NCBI GenBank assembly: GCA_026225255.1 | Contig: JAMFSJ010000049.1 | Location: forward strand, 1 to 64,000 | Reading direction: 5' to 3' | DNA: 64,000 bases | DNA from: Methylacidimicrobium fagopyrum | GTDB taxonomy: Bacteria; Verrucomicrobiota; Verrucomicrobiia; Limisphaerales; UBA11358 | Shown: piece after piece, positions 16,421-25,032 of the stretch | Layout: each line of letters starts with the position of its first letter | How positions within the stretch are numbered: position 1 is the stretch's first letter | Translations under genes and position numbers: made by a program | Notes under the pieces: generated by a model | Database searches by the model: none | Told to the model about the DNA's origin: nothing | Seen by the model: the letters and a program-made list of their open reading frames with translations, nothing else

Positions 16421-17225
16421 GAAAACCAGCACCATCAAACTCTCCTCCCCCGCCACGCGCGAGTTTTGGGAAATCCCCGTTCTGTTCGAGGATGAACATC
16501 TGCTCGCCCTCGACAAACCCGCGCGCGTGTTGACCTCGCCGGATGGCCTTGACGCCGCCCGCCCTGACTTGATGACGTTGCTGCACGCGGCCATCGCCGC
16601 CGGCAAACCGTGGGCCGCTGAACGCAAACTGACTTACCTGAACAATCCGCACCGGCTTGATTTCGACACGACCGGCATTTTGCTGCTCGCCAAAGATAAA
16701 GAAACGTTCATCGCGCTCGCCGATCAATTTGGCGCGGAACAACCGGTGCGCAAATACCAAGCCCTCGTGCGCGGCACGCCCACCGAAACTACGTTTGAAG
16801 TGAATGCCCCGCTCTCGCCGCATCCGCTAAAACTCGGACTCATGCGCGTGGACACGCAAGAAGGTAAACACTCCAAAACCCGTTTCACCGTGCTGGAAAA
16901 TTTCACCCGCTGCGGCTACGCCCTCTTGCAATGCGAACCGCTCACCGCGCGCTCGCATCAAGTTCGCGTCCATTTGCGGCACGCGGATTTGACCGTTATT
17001 GGCGATGAAATTTACGGTGGAAAATCGCTCTGGCTCTCGCGCCTCAAACAAGATTATCGCCTGAAACCCGGCCGTGAAGAACGTCCGCTCTTTTCCCGCG
17101 CCGCGCTGCACTTTGATGAATTGACGTTCACGCATCCCGTCACCAAAGAACCCGTGACCATCAAAAGCGAATTGCCGAAAGATTTTAAAGTCGCGCTGAA
17201 ATATCTCCGCGAATATTCGCTCTGA
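16419..17225 (+). CDS. RluA-family RNA pseudouridine synthase
   Basis: The 268-residue protein has RluA motifs VLFEDEHLLALDKPARVLT, HRLDFDTTGILLLAKD with the catalytic Asp, VRKYQALVRG and LTARSHQVRVHLRHADLTVIGDEIYGG. The residue after the catalytic Asp is Phe, where Arg is usual (HRLDRxT). There is no N-terminal S4 domain. It isomerises uridines in rRNA or tRNA, but the target is unknown. The start is a TTG at 16419, immediately after a strong terminator; no ATG or GTG fits, so the translation start is uncertain. Confidence 0.88.
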   Translation: MKTSTIKLSSPATREFWEIPVLFEDEHLLALDKPARVLTSPDGLDAARPDLMTLLHAAIAAGKPWAAERKLTYLNNPHRLDFDTTGILLLAKDKETFIALADQFGAEQPVRKYQALVRGTPTETTFEVNAPLSPHPLKLGLMRVDTQEGKHSKTRFTVLENFTRCGYALLQCEPLTARSHQVRVHLRHADLTVIGDEIYGGKSLWLSRLKQDYRLKPGREERPLFSRAALHFDELTFTHPVTKEPVTIKSELPKDFKVALKYLREYSL

Positions 17226-17261
17226 GATTTTAACGCCCAGACCGTTACCCAGTTTTGTCAT

Positions 17262-17299
17262 CGGAGCGCCCAACACTGTTCGGCGCTCCGTTTTATTTA
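17262..17299 (+). terminator. Rho-independent terminator after the pseudouridine synthase
   Basis: A perfect 9-bp stem, cggagcgcc (17262-17270) with ggcgctccg (17282-17290), has an 11-base loop and the tail ttttattta. It belongs to the gcgccg hairpin family seen at 8910 and 49953. Confidence 0.85.
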
Positions 17300-17360
17300 G
17301 TCGTCCGCCGCGCGAAACGCTTTGAATAAAATCCAAAGCTTCGTTCGGGCGAAATCACCA

Positions 17361-17435
17361 GAAGATGCAGCACCGACGGGGCTTGATTTGGCTTGGTTTT
17401 GATTCTACAAAGATGTCGCGCCGACGGCGCTAAAT
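17361..17435. repeat. Two-part dispersed-type repeat upstream of an orphan gene
   Basis: Two related words, gatgcagcaccgacggggct and gatgtcgcgccgacggcgct, lie 49 bases apart in direct orientation, joined by gattctacaaa. I recall similar 'ctacaaagatgtcgc' phrases recurring between genes in Verrucomicrobia and Bacteroidetes, from memory only. The next ATG directly abuts the repeat. Confidence 0.55.
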
Positions 17436-18035
17436 ATGCGAAGCGCACTTGGTAAAGAATTAAGAAAACAATTCGCTTTGGAAATGTCTCGAACGTTTCC
17501 TGAATACATTGAAATAAAAGCCCCTTTGCCTCGACCCGGTGCTAGAATATACGTTCAACGAATTTCTCGAATCTCTTTTTTTATTCTTATGTGGCCATTC
17601 CCTACCGAAGACCAGTTCGGAATAATGTATGGTTGGTCGTCATCGGAGAAACCGCCAATTGAAAATTATAAATATAATCCCGAACACGAGAAAAACGATC
17701 TCAGTCATGACGGCTGCTTATTCCGCATCATGCGGACCATCAATAATGCAGGCGGAAAAACAGATCGTTTTTGGGTTTTTGAAGACGCTATGGGTGTGGC
17801 CTTTAAACGCACACTTCAAGAATTTTCCAAGCCGGGAGACACTGAAATTCAGACGTTAGAACGATCAGTAAATGAAGGCTTGAGTTATATGATGAGCAGT
17901 TATCGTGAAACAGCGGTTGAAAAATTAATTCCAAAAATTCCAATCTTGATAAAAGATAGCATGATGTGCCTCCAAGAAACAGTCATCCCATATTTTCAGA
18001 AGATTAAAGAGTTAAAATCTCAAGATGCCACTTAG
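17436..18035 (+). CDS. Orphan protein of unknown function
   Basis: This 199-residue frame (MRSALGKELRKQFALEMSRTF) matches no family I know. It has a Trp-rich stretch near residues 53-68 (LMWPFPTEDQFGIMYGW) and a helical C-terminus. It is visibly richer in A/T and uses different codons from its neighbours, suggesting recent acquisition. Its ATG touches a repeat and has no good ribosome-binding site. It ends just before the convergent uvrB. Confidence 0.6.
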   Translation: MRSALGKELRKQFALEMSRTFPEYIEIKAPLPRPGARIYVQRISRISFFILMWPFPTEDQFGIMYGWSSSEKPPIENYKYNPEHEKNDLSHDGCLFRIMRTINNAGGKTDRFWVFEDAMGVAFKRTLQEFSKPGDTEIQTLERSVNEGLSYMMSSYRETAVEKLIPKIPILIKDSMMCLQETVIPYFQKIKELKSQDAT

Positions 18036-18051
18036 CCGAAATAAACTTGGA

Positions 18052-20154
18052 TTATTTCCGCGCGCGTCTCGCCTTCTTGTAACTCACCGGCTTCGCTTTG
18101 TCTTCCGGCTGACCGCCTTCAATCATGCGTTTCAATTCCTTGATCTGATCACGCAGCAACGCGGCTTTTTCAAACTGCAAATCTTCGGCGGCCTTGATCA
18201 TTTCGCCTTCGAGTTCCTGGATCGTCTGCGTCAGATCCACATCCATCTTCGCATCTTTCAAAAGGCCGGCCGCCGAATCGCGGGTGGTTTTATAAACCGC
18301 CAGACTTTCTTCGACCGCGCGGCTGACGCTGCGGGGCGTAATGTTGTGTTCCTTATTGTAAGCAATCTGGCGCGTGCGACGATATTCGGTGACGGCGAGA
18401 AATTTTTTGATGCTCTGCGTCATTACGTCGGCGTAAAGAATCACTTCGCCATTGAGATGCCGCGCGGCGCGTCCGGCAGTTTGGATCAAACTGGTTTCGC
18501 TGCGCAGAAAACCTTCCTTGTCCGCGTCCAAAATCGCGACGAGTGAAACCTCCGGCAGATCCAAACCTTCGCGCAATAGATTGATACCGACGAGCACGTC
18601 GAACTCACCTTTGCGGAGGGCGCGTAAAATTTCCACGCGTTCAATCGCGTCAATTTCGCTGTGCAGATAACGCACGCTCACGCCGATATCGCGCAGGTAA
18701 TCCGTCAATTCTTCCGCCGTGCGTTTGGTCAAGGTCGTCACGAGCGTGCGTTCTTTTTTGTCGCTGCGCTTGCGGACTTCTTCGAGCAAATCATCAATCT
18801 GCCCTTTCAAAGGCTTAATGGTAACGCGCGGATCAATCAGCCCGGTCGGACGCACGACGAGTTCGACGACGCCGGGGCGGGTAGCACCCCGGGTATCCTG
18901 CCCGAGAGTTGGAATCACCGGCAAAACGCCTATGCCACTACCCGCACTCGTCCGCGACCATTCGATCTCGCGCGGCGCGGGCGTAGCGCTGACGTAGATC
19001 GTCTGATTCTGCATGCCTTGAAACTCCAAAAAGTTCAGCGGCCGATTATCCAACGCGCTGGGCAGCCGAAAACCGTGATCCACTAAAACTGTCTTGCGCG
19101 ATTTATCGCCTTCAAACATGCCGCCAATTTGCGAAACCGTGACGTGCGATTCGTCAATCACGAGCAGATAATCATCCGGGAAAAAATCGAACAACGTCGT
19201 CGGGCGCGAACCAACGGGACGATTCGCAATGTGCCGCGAATAATTTTCGATGCCGGAACAGAAACCCATTTCTTCCATCATTTCCAAGTCAAACTCGGTG
19301 CGCATCTTGATGCGTTGCGCTTCGAGCAATTTTCCGTCGCGCTCAAATTCCACGATGCGCGTGCGCAACTCTTCGCGGATGGCGAGCGCGGCACGTTTCA
19401 TTTTGTCGCCGGTGGTGACGAATTGTTTCGCCGGAAAAATCGTGATGGATTGCAGCGTCTCGACTTTGTTGCCGGTCAATGGTTCGAAGCGTGTGATTTT
19501 CTCGATTGTGTCGCCGAAAAATTCCAATCGTAAACCATCTTCGCGGCCGGCGGGCCAGACTTCCACCGTGTCGCCACGCACGCGAAAATTGCCGCGTTCG
19601 AACGCGATGTCGTTGCGCGAATATTGCAAATCCACCATGCGCGATAAAAGTTGTTCGCGCGAAATCTCCAGCCCCAACCGCAGCGGAATCACCATCGCCG
19701 CGTAGTCTTCCTTGCTGCCGATGCCGTAAATGCACGAGACGCTGGCGACGACCACGACATCGCGCCGCGAAAAGAGCGACGCCATCGTCGAGAGCCGCAA
19801 CCGTTCGATTTCTTCGTTCACGCTGGAATCTTTTTCGATGAACGTATCGGTGCGCGGGATGTAGGCTTCCGGCTGATAAAAATCGAAGTAGCTGACGAAA
19901 TATTCAACCGCGTTGTTCGGAAAAAAACCTTTAAACTCGGCGTAAAGCTGCGCTGCCAACGTTTTATTATGCGAAATGATAAGCGTCGGTTTGTTGATGT
20001 TCTTGATGACGTTCGCAACCGTGAACGTTTTGCCCGAACCGGTGACCCCGAGCAAGGTCTGATGCTTCGCGCCGGCGACAATTCCGGCGGTCAATTTTTC
20101 AATCGCCTGCGGTTGGTCACCGGCGGGCGCATAATCGGAAACGAGTTCAAACAC
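18052..20154 (-). CDS. uvrB: Excinuclease ABC subunit B
   Basis: The 700-residue protein has Walker A GVTGSGKT at 36-43, the DNA-gripping beta-hairpin YFVSYFDFYQPEAYIPRTD, helicase motifs such as DESH and HSEIDAIERVEI, QTAGRAAR, and a C-terminal UVR domain (MIKAAEDLQFEKAALLRDQI). It loads onto damaged DNA with UvrA and recruits UvrC. Residues 404-426 are an in-frame addition between EIEW and VVELVVRPTG, encoded by a 69-bp palindromic repeat (18877-18945) that I do not expect in UvrB. The frame is otherwise intact, so the protein is probably functional. Confidence 0.97.
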   Translation of the reverse strand: MFELVSDYAPAGDQPQAIEKLTAGIVAGAKHQTLLGVTGSGKTFTVANVIKNINKPTLIISHNKTLAAQLYAEFKGFFPNNAVEYFVSYFDFYQPEAYIPRTDTFIEKDSSVNEEIERLRLSTMASLFSRRDVVVVASVSCIYGIGSKEDYAAMVIPLRLGLEISREQLLSRMVDLQYSRNDIAFERGNFRVRGDTVEVWPAGREDGLRLEFFGDTIEKITRFEPLTGNKVETLQSITIFPAKQFVTTGDKMKRAALAIREELRTRIVEFERDGKLLEAQRIKMRTEFDLEMMEEMGFCSGIENYSRHIANRPVGSRPTTLFDFFPDDYLLVIDESHVTVSQIGGMFEGDKSRKTVLVDHGFRLPSALDNRPLNFLEFQGMQNQTIYVSATPAPREIEWSRTSAGSGIGVLPVIPTLGQDTRGATRPGVVELVVRPTGLIDPRVTIKPLKGQIDDLLEEVRKRSDKKERTLVTTLTKRTAEELTDYLRDIGVSVRYLHSEIDAIERVEILRALRKGEFDVLVGINLLREGLDLPEVSLVAILDADKEGFLRSETSLIQTAGRAARHLNGEVILYADVMTQSIKKFLAVTEYRRTRQIAYNKEHNITPRSVSRAVEESLAVYKTTRDSAAGLLKDAKMDVDLTQTIQELEGEMIKAAEDLQFEKAALLRDQIKELKRMIEGGQPEDKAKPVSYKKARRARK
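18877..18945 (-). repeat. 69-bp palindromic repeat inserted in frame in uvrB
   Basis: The ends gcgggtag (18877-18884) and ctacccgc (18938-18945) are inverted copies. The length is exactly 23 codons, in register with the reading frame. In the coding direction the stretch beginning gtggcataggcgttttgccg differs by only a few bases from gtggcacaggcgtctcgcct of the intergenic palindrome at 58513. It encodes the extra residues 404-426. Confidence 0.75.
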
Positions 20155-20193
20155 GGATTGAAAATAAACGCGAATTGGGCGGTGTCAAATGGC

Positions 20194-23100
20194 TCACCAC
20201 AATACTTGGGCGCGATAAAAGCGTTGGGAAATCGTCGATGCGCCCGGATCGGGCAGGAAAAGATTGGTGCCGTTACCGATGATTTGGTCGGCCAGGATTG
20301 ACCAGGTGCCTTGCAGTAAATCATTACGATATTGCACGCGATAAACCGTGCCGTTGGCGGAATTCAAACTGACAACGTTCGTGGAAATCGCGGGATTGAG
20401 CGCGATCAAAGTCAAAAAGCTGGCGGCGTTGGTGGGATTCGTGCCGGCGAGAAATTCCTGATAATTGTTGACCCCGTCGTGATCCGGATCGGCCGTGTTG
20501 GCGGAAGCGGCGTTGGTGGTCGCGCCGCTGCCCCCAAAATAAAGCGCGCGCCAGACGTTCGGAATTCCATCATTCACACCGCTGGTCATTGTCACAGCGA
20601 CGCCGGTGGATAGTTGCGAAGTATTGCCGGCGGGATCGGTAACCGTCGCGGTGACGGCGCGTCCGAGCGGCAGATGCGCGCCGAGTTGGGCCGTGAAGCC
20701 GGCGCTGCCGCCAGTGCCTGTGATGCCTTGCGAGCCGAGATAGGTCATGGATTCGGCGCTGTTGGCTGGCGTGGCGTCGGAGTAAAAATCCAATTGATAA
20801 CTCTTTCCGTTCACGCCGTTGTAAGTGCCGGTGACGGTTGTATTGGTGGTGACGACGGCGGAAGAAATAGCGGGTGCGGCGAGACTATTATTGCCGCCAT
20901 TGTAAAGACCGATGGCTGAATAGGTATTATTAAAGATCGAATTACCACGAATTGTATTATTGGTGGAACCGCTGGAAATCACCTGAATTCCATCCGACGT
21001 GTTGCCAGAAATCAGATTCGCCGCTCCTGGCGTCACGCCGCCAATGAGGTTTGAAGTCGTGCCGGAGTAAAGGGCTATGGCAGCGTAACCGTTACCATTC
21101 CCAATCGCGGCCCCATTGGTGAGGTTCAAGCCAATGGTATTGCCTTGAACAATGTTTCCACTGCTACTCAAATCAATGGCGATGCCATAGTTATTGTTAC
21201 CGGAAATAAAATTGCGCGCCCCACCGAGACCGCCGATGACGTTCGCCGACGGACCATCATAAATTTCGATGCCTGAATATCCATTGGGAATCGCGGCATT
21301 GCCGGCGGCATTCAGACCGATGATGTTTCCCTGCACAAAATTATTGGCGGTGCCGGCGGTTTGAAATAGGACGCCTTGATTGCCGTTGCCGGAAATCACG
21401 TTGCCCGCGCCCGGCGCACTGCCGCCGCCGATATTGCCGGTCGCGCCGCCAAAAAAATTCAATCCAGCCCAAGTATTGGCGATCGCCGCCGTGCCGGCAG
21501 GGTTCAAACCGATGTAATTTCCCTGGATCAAATTATTGTTCGCGCCAATGTTCCCCACGACCACGCCTTGCTCGGCATTGCCGGAAATAATGTTTCGCGC
21601 GGATGCCGTCGTGCCGCCGATGAGGTTTGATTGCGCACCATTAAAAATGCCAACGCCGGAATAACCATTGGGAATCGCCGCTGTGCCCGCCGCATTGAGG
21701 CCGATGTAATTGCCCTGCACAGTATTTCCCGTCGTGTTCGGCGTGGAGATGGACACACCTTGCGGACCGTTGCCGGAAATGACATTGCCCGCGCCAGTGG
21801 CCGTTCCGCCGATAATGTTGCCGGATGAACCGTTGAAAATATCCACGCCGGCATCGTGATTCGGCATTGCCGTTGTGCCGGTCGGATCAAGGCCGATGTA
21901 ATTTCCGGCAACGATATTGCCGCTGGTATTCGTCGTGATGGCGACGCCTTGCAAGGTGTTTCCGGAGATGATATTTCGCGCGGTCGAGGTGTAGCCGCCG
22001 ATCAGATTTGATTGCGCACCGCCATAAATCTCAATGCCCGCCCACGCATTCGGCAACGCCGCGTTGCCGTTGGCGTTGACCCCGATGTAATTGCCCTCAA
22101 CGACGTTATTCCGCGTGCCGGGATCGCGAATGAACAATCCCTGATACAAACTGCCGCCGATGATGTTGCGCGCGGCCACCGTCGTGCCGCCCACGATATT
22201 GCCGTTCGCGCCAGCGGCGATTTCGATCGGATAAAAAGTATTCGGCACCGCCAACATTCCGTTCGCATCCGTGCCGAGATAACAGCCGCTCACGGTGTTG
22301 CTGACGGCGCCGCTGCCGGTGATCAAAACGCCGGCGACTGGAAAATTATTGATGATGAACGAACGCGCGACGCAGTTGGTGCCTTTAAATTGCAAGCCGC
22401 TGGGGAAAACATTCAGCGCCTGACCGAGGCTGCCATTAAGCAAAATCTGCGGGCCATTTGGATTGTTATGCACCGGTTCGGTGCTGCCGTCGAGCGTGGT
22501 TGCGTTGACGAGGCTGGGCAGAGCGTCGCTCGGCAGAATATTAAAAACATTGTTGCTGAAACCGGTGTCGCTGTTGGAAATATTAAATGAGATCGTCGTG
22601 CCGGGATGATCAAAGGCGTAATACAACGCCGCCCGCAAGCTGCCGGGGCCACTGTCTTGCGTATTGGTCACGATGTTCGTGATGCTTGGCCCGGCACCGT
22701 AAACTGCGGCCATGCCGGCGCGGTCGCCCGGACTCAGCACCGGATCAAATTGGACGCCCATGAGATTGATATAGTTTGTGTAAGCGGGCAGCGGTTCAAT
22801 CGTGTCGAGCGACGGATTCACCGAAAAGGCGTTGCGCGAATATTCCATGACGGACAGAAAATCATACGCCGTTTTATTTTTGGAATTGGTTAGTTTGACG
22901 AAATTGCCTTCCGTGCCGGACGTGATGTTGGCGGTCAGGATGGTCACGTAGCTGTCGCGATCCGAACGTGATTGTTCATGGACCAATCCGAGGGTGTGGC
23001 CGAGTTCGTGGCAGATCGTCGCGTGGTTCCAAGACGTCGGACCGATCTGGAGAAATTGCTGGCCGCCGACCATGCCCACGATGGATTGGCCGCCTTCCAA

Positions 23101-23526
23101 GCCGGCACCTTCGAAAACCAAAACATAATTCGCCTGCGACGTTCGCGGAATGAAATGCACATTGGCGAACGTGGACCATTCGGCACAGCCGTCGAGAAAC
23201 GCCTTTTGTTTCACGGACGAAACGTTGTTGCTGAAAGAATAATAAACATTCCCACTGGTCCAGGTCGGAGCCGTGCCGTCAAAAGCCAGTTTGGGTTGGG
23301 GCGCGCCAGCGAGTTGATTGCGCCAATATTGGAGAAGCGGAACTTGGATACCCATATCGCCGACTTGCGCGATGGTCTGGCCGGGTTGGACGCCCGCGAG
23401 AATTTTATCCAGCACCGCCACATTCCAATCCGGTGCCGAAGTGCTCGCGGCGAACAGCGATTGATGGAATAAAATGACGGCGGCGAGAACGACAAGGCCG
23501 CACCAATGGCACAAGCGAATGTTCAT
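20194..23526 (-). CDS. Secreted astacin-like metalloprotease with beta-helix repeats
   Basis: The 1110-residue protein has a signal peptide (about residues 1-27), then a metalloprotease domain with the astacin zinc motif HELGHTLGLVHEQSRSDRD at 173-191 and a Met-turn-like VMEY at 226-229. From about 390 to 900 follow roughly seven or eight repeats of about 72 residues, each with GNYIGLN, AIPN, IGG and ISGN elements, likely a parallel beta-helix. The C-terminus has GIPNVWRALYFGG and DPDHDGVNNYQEFLAGTNP, a calcium-type motif common in verrucomicrobial secreted proteins. It is probably exported and active on proteins at the cell surface; the substrate is unknown. Confidence 0.85.
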   Translation of the reverse strand: MNIRLCHWCGLVVLAAVILFHQSLFAASTSAPDWNVAVLDKILAGVQPGQTIAQVGDMGIQVPLLQYWRNQLAGAPQPKLAFDGTAPTWTSGNVYYSFSNNVSSVKQKAFLDGCAEWSTFANVHFIPRTSQANYVLVFEGAGLEGGQSIVGMVGGQQFLQIGPTSWNHATICHELGHTLGLVHEQSRSDRDSYVTILTANITSGTEGNFVKLTNSKNKTAYDFLSVMEYSRNAFSVNPSLDTIEPLPAYTNYINLMGVQFDPVLSPGDRAGMAAVYGAGPSITNIVTNTQDSGPGSLRAALYYAFDHPGTTISFNISNSDTGFSNNVFNILPSDALPSLVNATTLDGSTEPVHNNPNGPQILLNGSLGQALNVFPSGLQFKGTNCVARSFIINNFPVAGVLITGSGAVSNTVSGCYLGTDANGMLAVPNTFYPIEIAAGANGNIVGGTTVAARNIIGGSLYQGLFIRDPGTRNNVVEGNYIGVNANGNAALPNAWAGIEIYGGAQSNLIGGYTSTARNIISGNTLQGVAITTNTSGNIVAGNYIGLDPTGTTAMPNHDAGVDIFNGSSGNIIGGTATGAGNVISGNGPQGVSISTPNTTGNTVQGNYIGLNAAGTAAIPNGYSGVGIFNGAQSNLIGGTTASARNIISGNAEQGVVVGNIGANNNLIQGNYIGLNPAGTAAIANTWAGLNFFGGATGNIGGGSAPGAGNVISGNGNQGVLFQTAGTANNFVQGNIIGLNAAGNAAIPNGYSGIEIYDGPSANVIGGLGGARNFISGNNNYGIAIDLSSSGNIVQGNTIGLNLTNGAAIGNGNGYAAIALYSGTTSNLIGGVTPGAANLISGNTSDGIQVISSGSTNNTIRGNSIFNNTYSAIGLYNGGNNSLAAPAISSAVVTTNTTVTGTYNGVNGKSYQLDFYSDATPANSAESMTYLGSQGITGTGGSAGFTAQLGAHLPLGRAVTATVTDPAGNTSQLSTGVAVTMTSGVNDGIPNVWRALYFGGSGATTNAASANTADPDHDGVNNYQEFLAGTNPTNAASFLTLIALNPAISTNVVSLNSANGTVYRVQYRNDLLQGTWSILADQIIGNGTNLFLPDPGASTISQRFYRAQVLW
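20930..22270 (-). repeat. Coding tandem repeats of about 216 bp in the astacin-like gene
   Basis: The translated units recur every 72 residues or so with the order NYIGLN, G.AAIPN, GI.IF.GA..N.IGG, ARN.ISGN, QGV. The DNA also shows long shared words, such as ccgatgtaattgccctg and gccggaaata. Copies differ enough to be stable, but they could recombine. Confidence 0.8.
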
Positions 23527-23621
23527 AGGTAGATTTTTTTCTGACGATTTCGACTATAACCACCACCCGCCCGCCGACAAGTAAAATGCAGGTGAACTCC
23601 GCCAACTCATTTCTGTATGTA

Positions 23622-23684
23622 GCGGCGGTCTGTCGCCAGATTTTTCGATTCGTTTAATACTCAACAGTGGTCACAGACCGCCGC
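23622..23684. repeat. Inverted repeat with gcggcggtctgt arms
   Basis: Perfect 12-base arms, 23622-23633 and 23673-23684, flank 39 bases between the astacin-like gene and the esterase. The wording ggcggtc...tcacag...ccgcc resembles the 60-bp repeat inside rsmH. Confidence 0.65.
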
Positions 23685-23770
23685 CCCCGCATTTGCCGTG
23701 GCCGTCTTTCATCACCCAGACTTCAAGGTTGAAATCCCGGAGCATTTGCCCCAGTTTGTTTTGATACATC

Positions 23771-24646
23771 ATGAAAATATTTTTTGCCTCGGCAATCTTG
23801 TTGTTCTCGCTCACCTTATCCCGCGCCCAAATGCAAACTGCGATTCCACTCTGGCCGAACGGGGCGCCCGGCGCACTCGGCACCAATGCCAATGACATTC
23901 CCACGCTCACGCCGTATTTGGCCGATCCAACCAATGCCACCGGCGCGGCGATGGTCATCTGTCCCGGCGGCGGTTACGCGCATCTCGCGCCGCACGAAGG
24001 CAATGATTATGCGCTCTGGCTCAATCAACATGGCGTCACTTGTTTCGTCCTCAAATATCGCCTCGGCTCCAGCGGCTATCATAATCCGGCGATGATCGAA
24101 GACGCCGCCCGCGCCGTGCGCTGGGTGCGCGCCCATGCGGACGACTATAAAATTGATACGCACCACGTTGGCATCATGGGTTCGTCCGCGGGCGGACATC
24201 TGGCGGCGACGTTGCTGACGCATTTCGATGCCGGCGATAAGAATTCCACCGACGTGATCGAGCAACAAAGTTCGCGACCGGATTTGGGCATTCTTTGTTA
24301 CGCCGTCATCACGATGGGTGAATTTGCGCATCAAGGTTCCAAGGATAATTTGCTCGGCAAAAACCCTTCGCCCGAACTCGTGCAAAATCTTTCCAACGAA
24401 TTACAAGTGACCGCCAACACGCCCACCTGTTTTCTCTGGACGACTTATGAAGACAAAACTGTGCCCATGGAAAACACGATGTTATTCGCTGCCGCCTTGC
24501 GGAAAAATCATGTGCCGTTCGCGCTGCACATTTACGAAAAAGGCCCGCACGGCATGGGCTTGAAAGATAAACCACCGTTCGCCAATCCACATCCGTGGGC
24601 GGGTGACTGTTTGTTCTGGTTGAAAGAAAACAAGTTCGTGAATTAA
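23771..24646 (+). CDS. Secreted alpha/beta-hydrolase (acetyl-esterase type)
   Basis: The 291-residue protein starts with a signal peptide (MKIFFASAILLFSLTLSRAQ). It has an oxyanion-hole motif CPGGGYAHLAPHEG, the nucleophile elbow GSSAGGH, a likely acid in the strand FLWTTYEDKTVP and a final His in YEKGPHGMGL. This is the BD-FAE/acetylxylan-esterase-like group, often labelled XynB by mistake. It probably removes acyl groups from plant or algal polysaccharides outside the cytoplasm. It is near, but not in an operon with, the fucosidase. Confidence 0.82.
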   Translation: MKIFFASAILLFSLTLSRAQMQTAIPLWPNGAPGALGTNANDIPTLTPYLADPTNATGAAMVICPGGGYAHLAPHEGNDYALWLNQHGVTCFVLKYRLGSSGYHNPAMIEDAARAVRWVRAHADDYKIDTHHVGIMGSSAGGHLAATLLTHFDAGDKNSTDVIEQQSSRPDLGILCYAVITMGEFAHQGSKDNLLGKNPSPELVQNLSNELQVTANTPTCFLWTTYEDKTVPMENTMLFAAALRKNHVPFALHIYEKGPHGMGLKDKPPFANPHPWAGDCLFWLKENKFVN

Positions 24647-24678
24647 AATGTAACTCTAGTCATATTGCTAGGCGTGCT

Positions 24679-24984
24679 ATGGATACCACGGACTTTTGGC
24701 AGCAGGTCAGGCAGCGACGTAATTTATTTTTTTGGACGTGGATAGGCTGGTTGCCAGTCGACGGGATTTTTGTTGGCGGCTATCAGATAATTGCCGGTCA
24801 CGAGGCCCCGCCTTCATTCGTTTATCCATTGGTTTATTTGTATGGTGCGATTTGGTTTTGGACGGCTTTCAGGATTCGGCAGCTTCGATGTCCGAAATGT
24901 CGAAAGCCAGCTATTGCCACTCCGTTTTTCTTGATGCGAGATGCCAAATGCAGACATTGTGGTTTGGCGAACGCGCACGTTTAG
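24679..24984 (+). CDS. Small membrane protein with a C-terminal zinc ribbon
   Basis: This 101-residue frame has two membrane segments (about residues 18-37 and 46-66) and then two Cys pairs, CPKC and CRHC, in a zinc-ribbon arrangement. I do not know a function. It is one of several small zinc-ribbon proteins in the window (see 28746, 34963 and 39946). It starts 32 bp after the esterase. Confidence 0.65.
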   Translation: MDTTDFWQQVRQRRNLFFWTWIGWLPVDGIFVGGYQIIAGHEAPPSFVYPLVYLYGAIWFWTAFRIRQLRCPKCRKPAIATPFFLMRDAKCRHCGLANAHV

Positions 24985-25032
24985 TATCACATTTAAAGTG
25001 AAAAACGGGTTGGTTTTGACCTCGTTCCACTT

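Noticed and set aside
20930..22270. CRISPR-like regular repeats
   Set aside because: The period is about 216 bp, the repeats are coding and degenerate, and the spacers are part of the same protein repeat.
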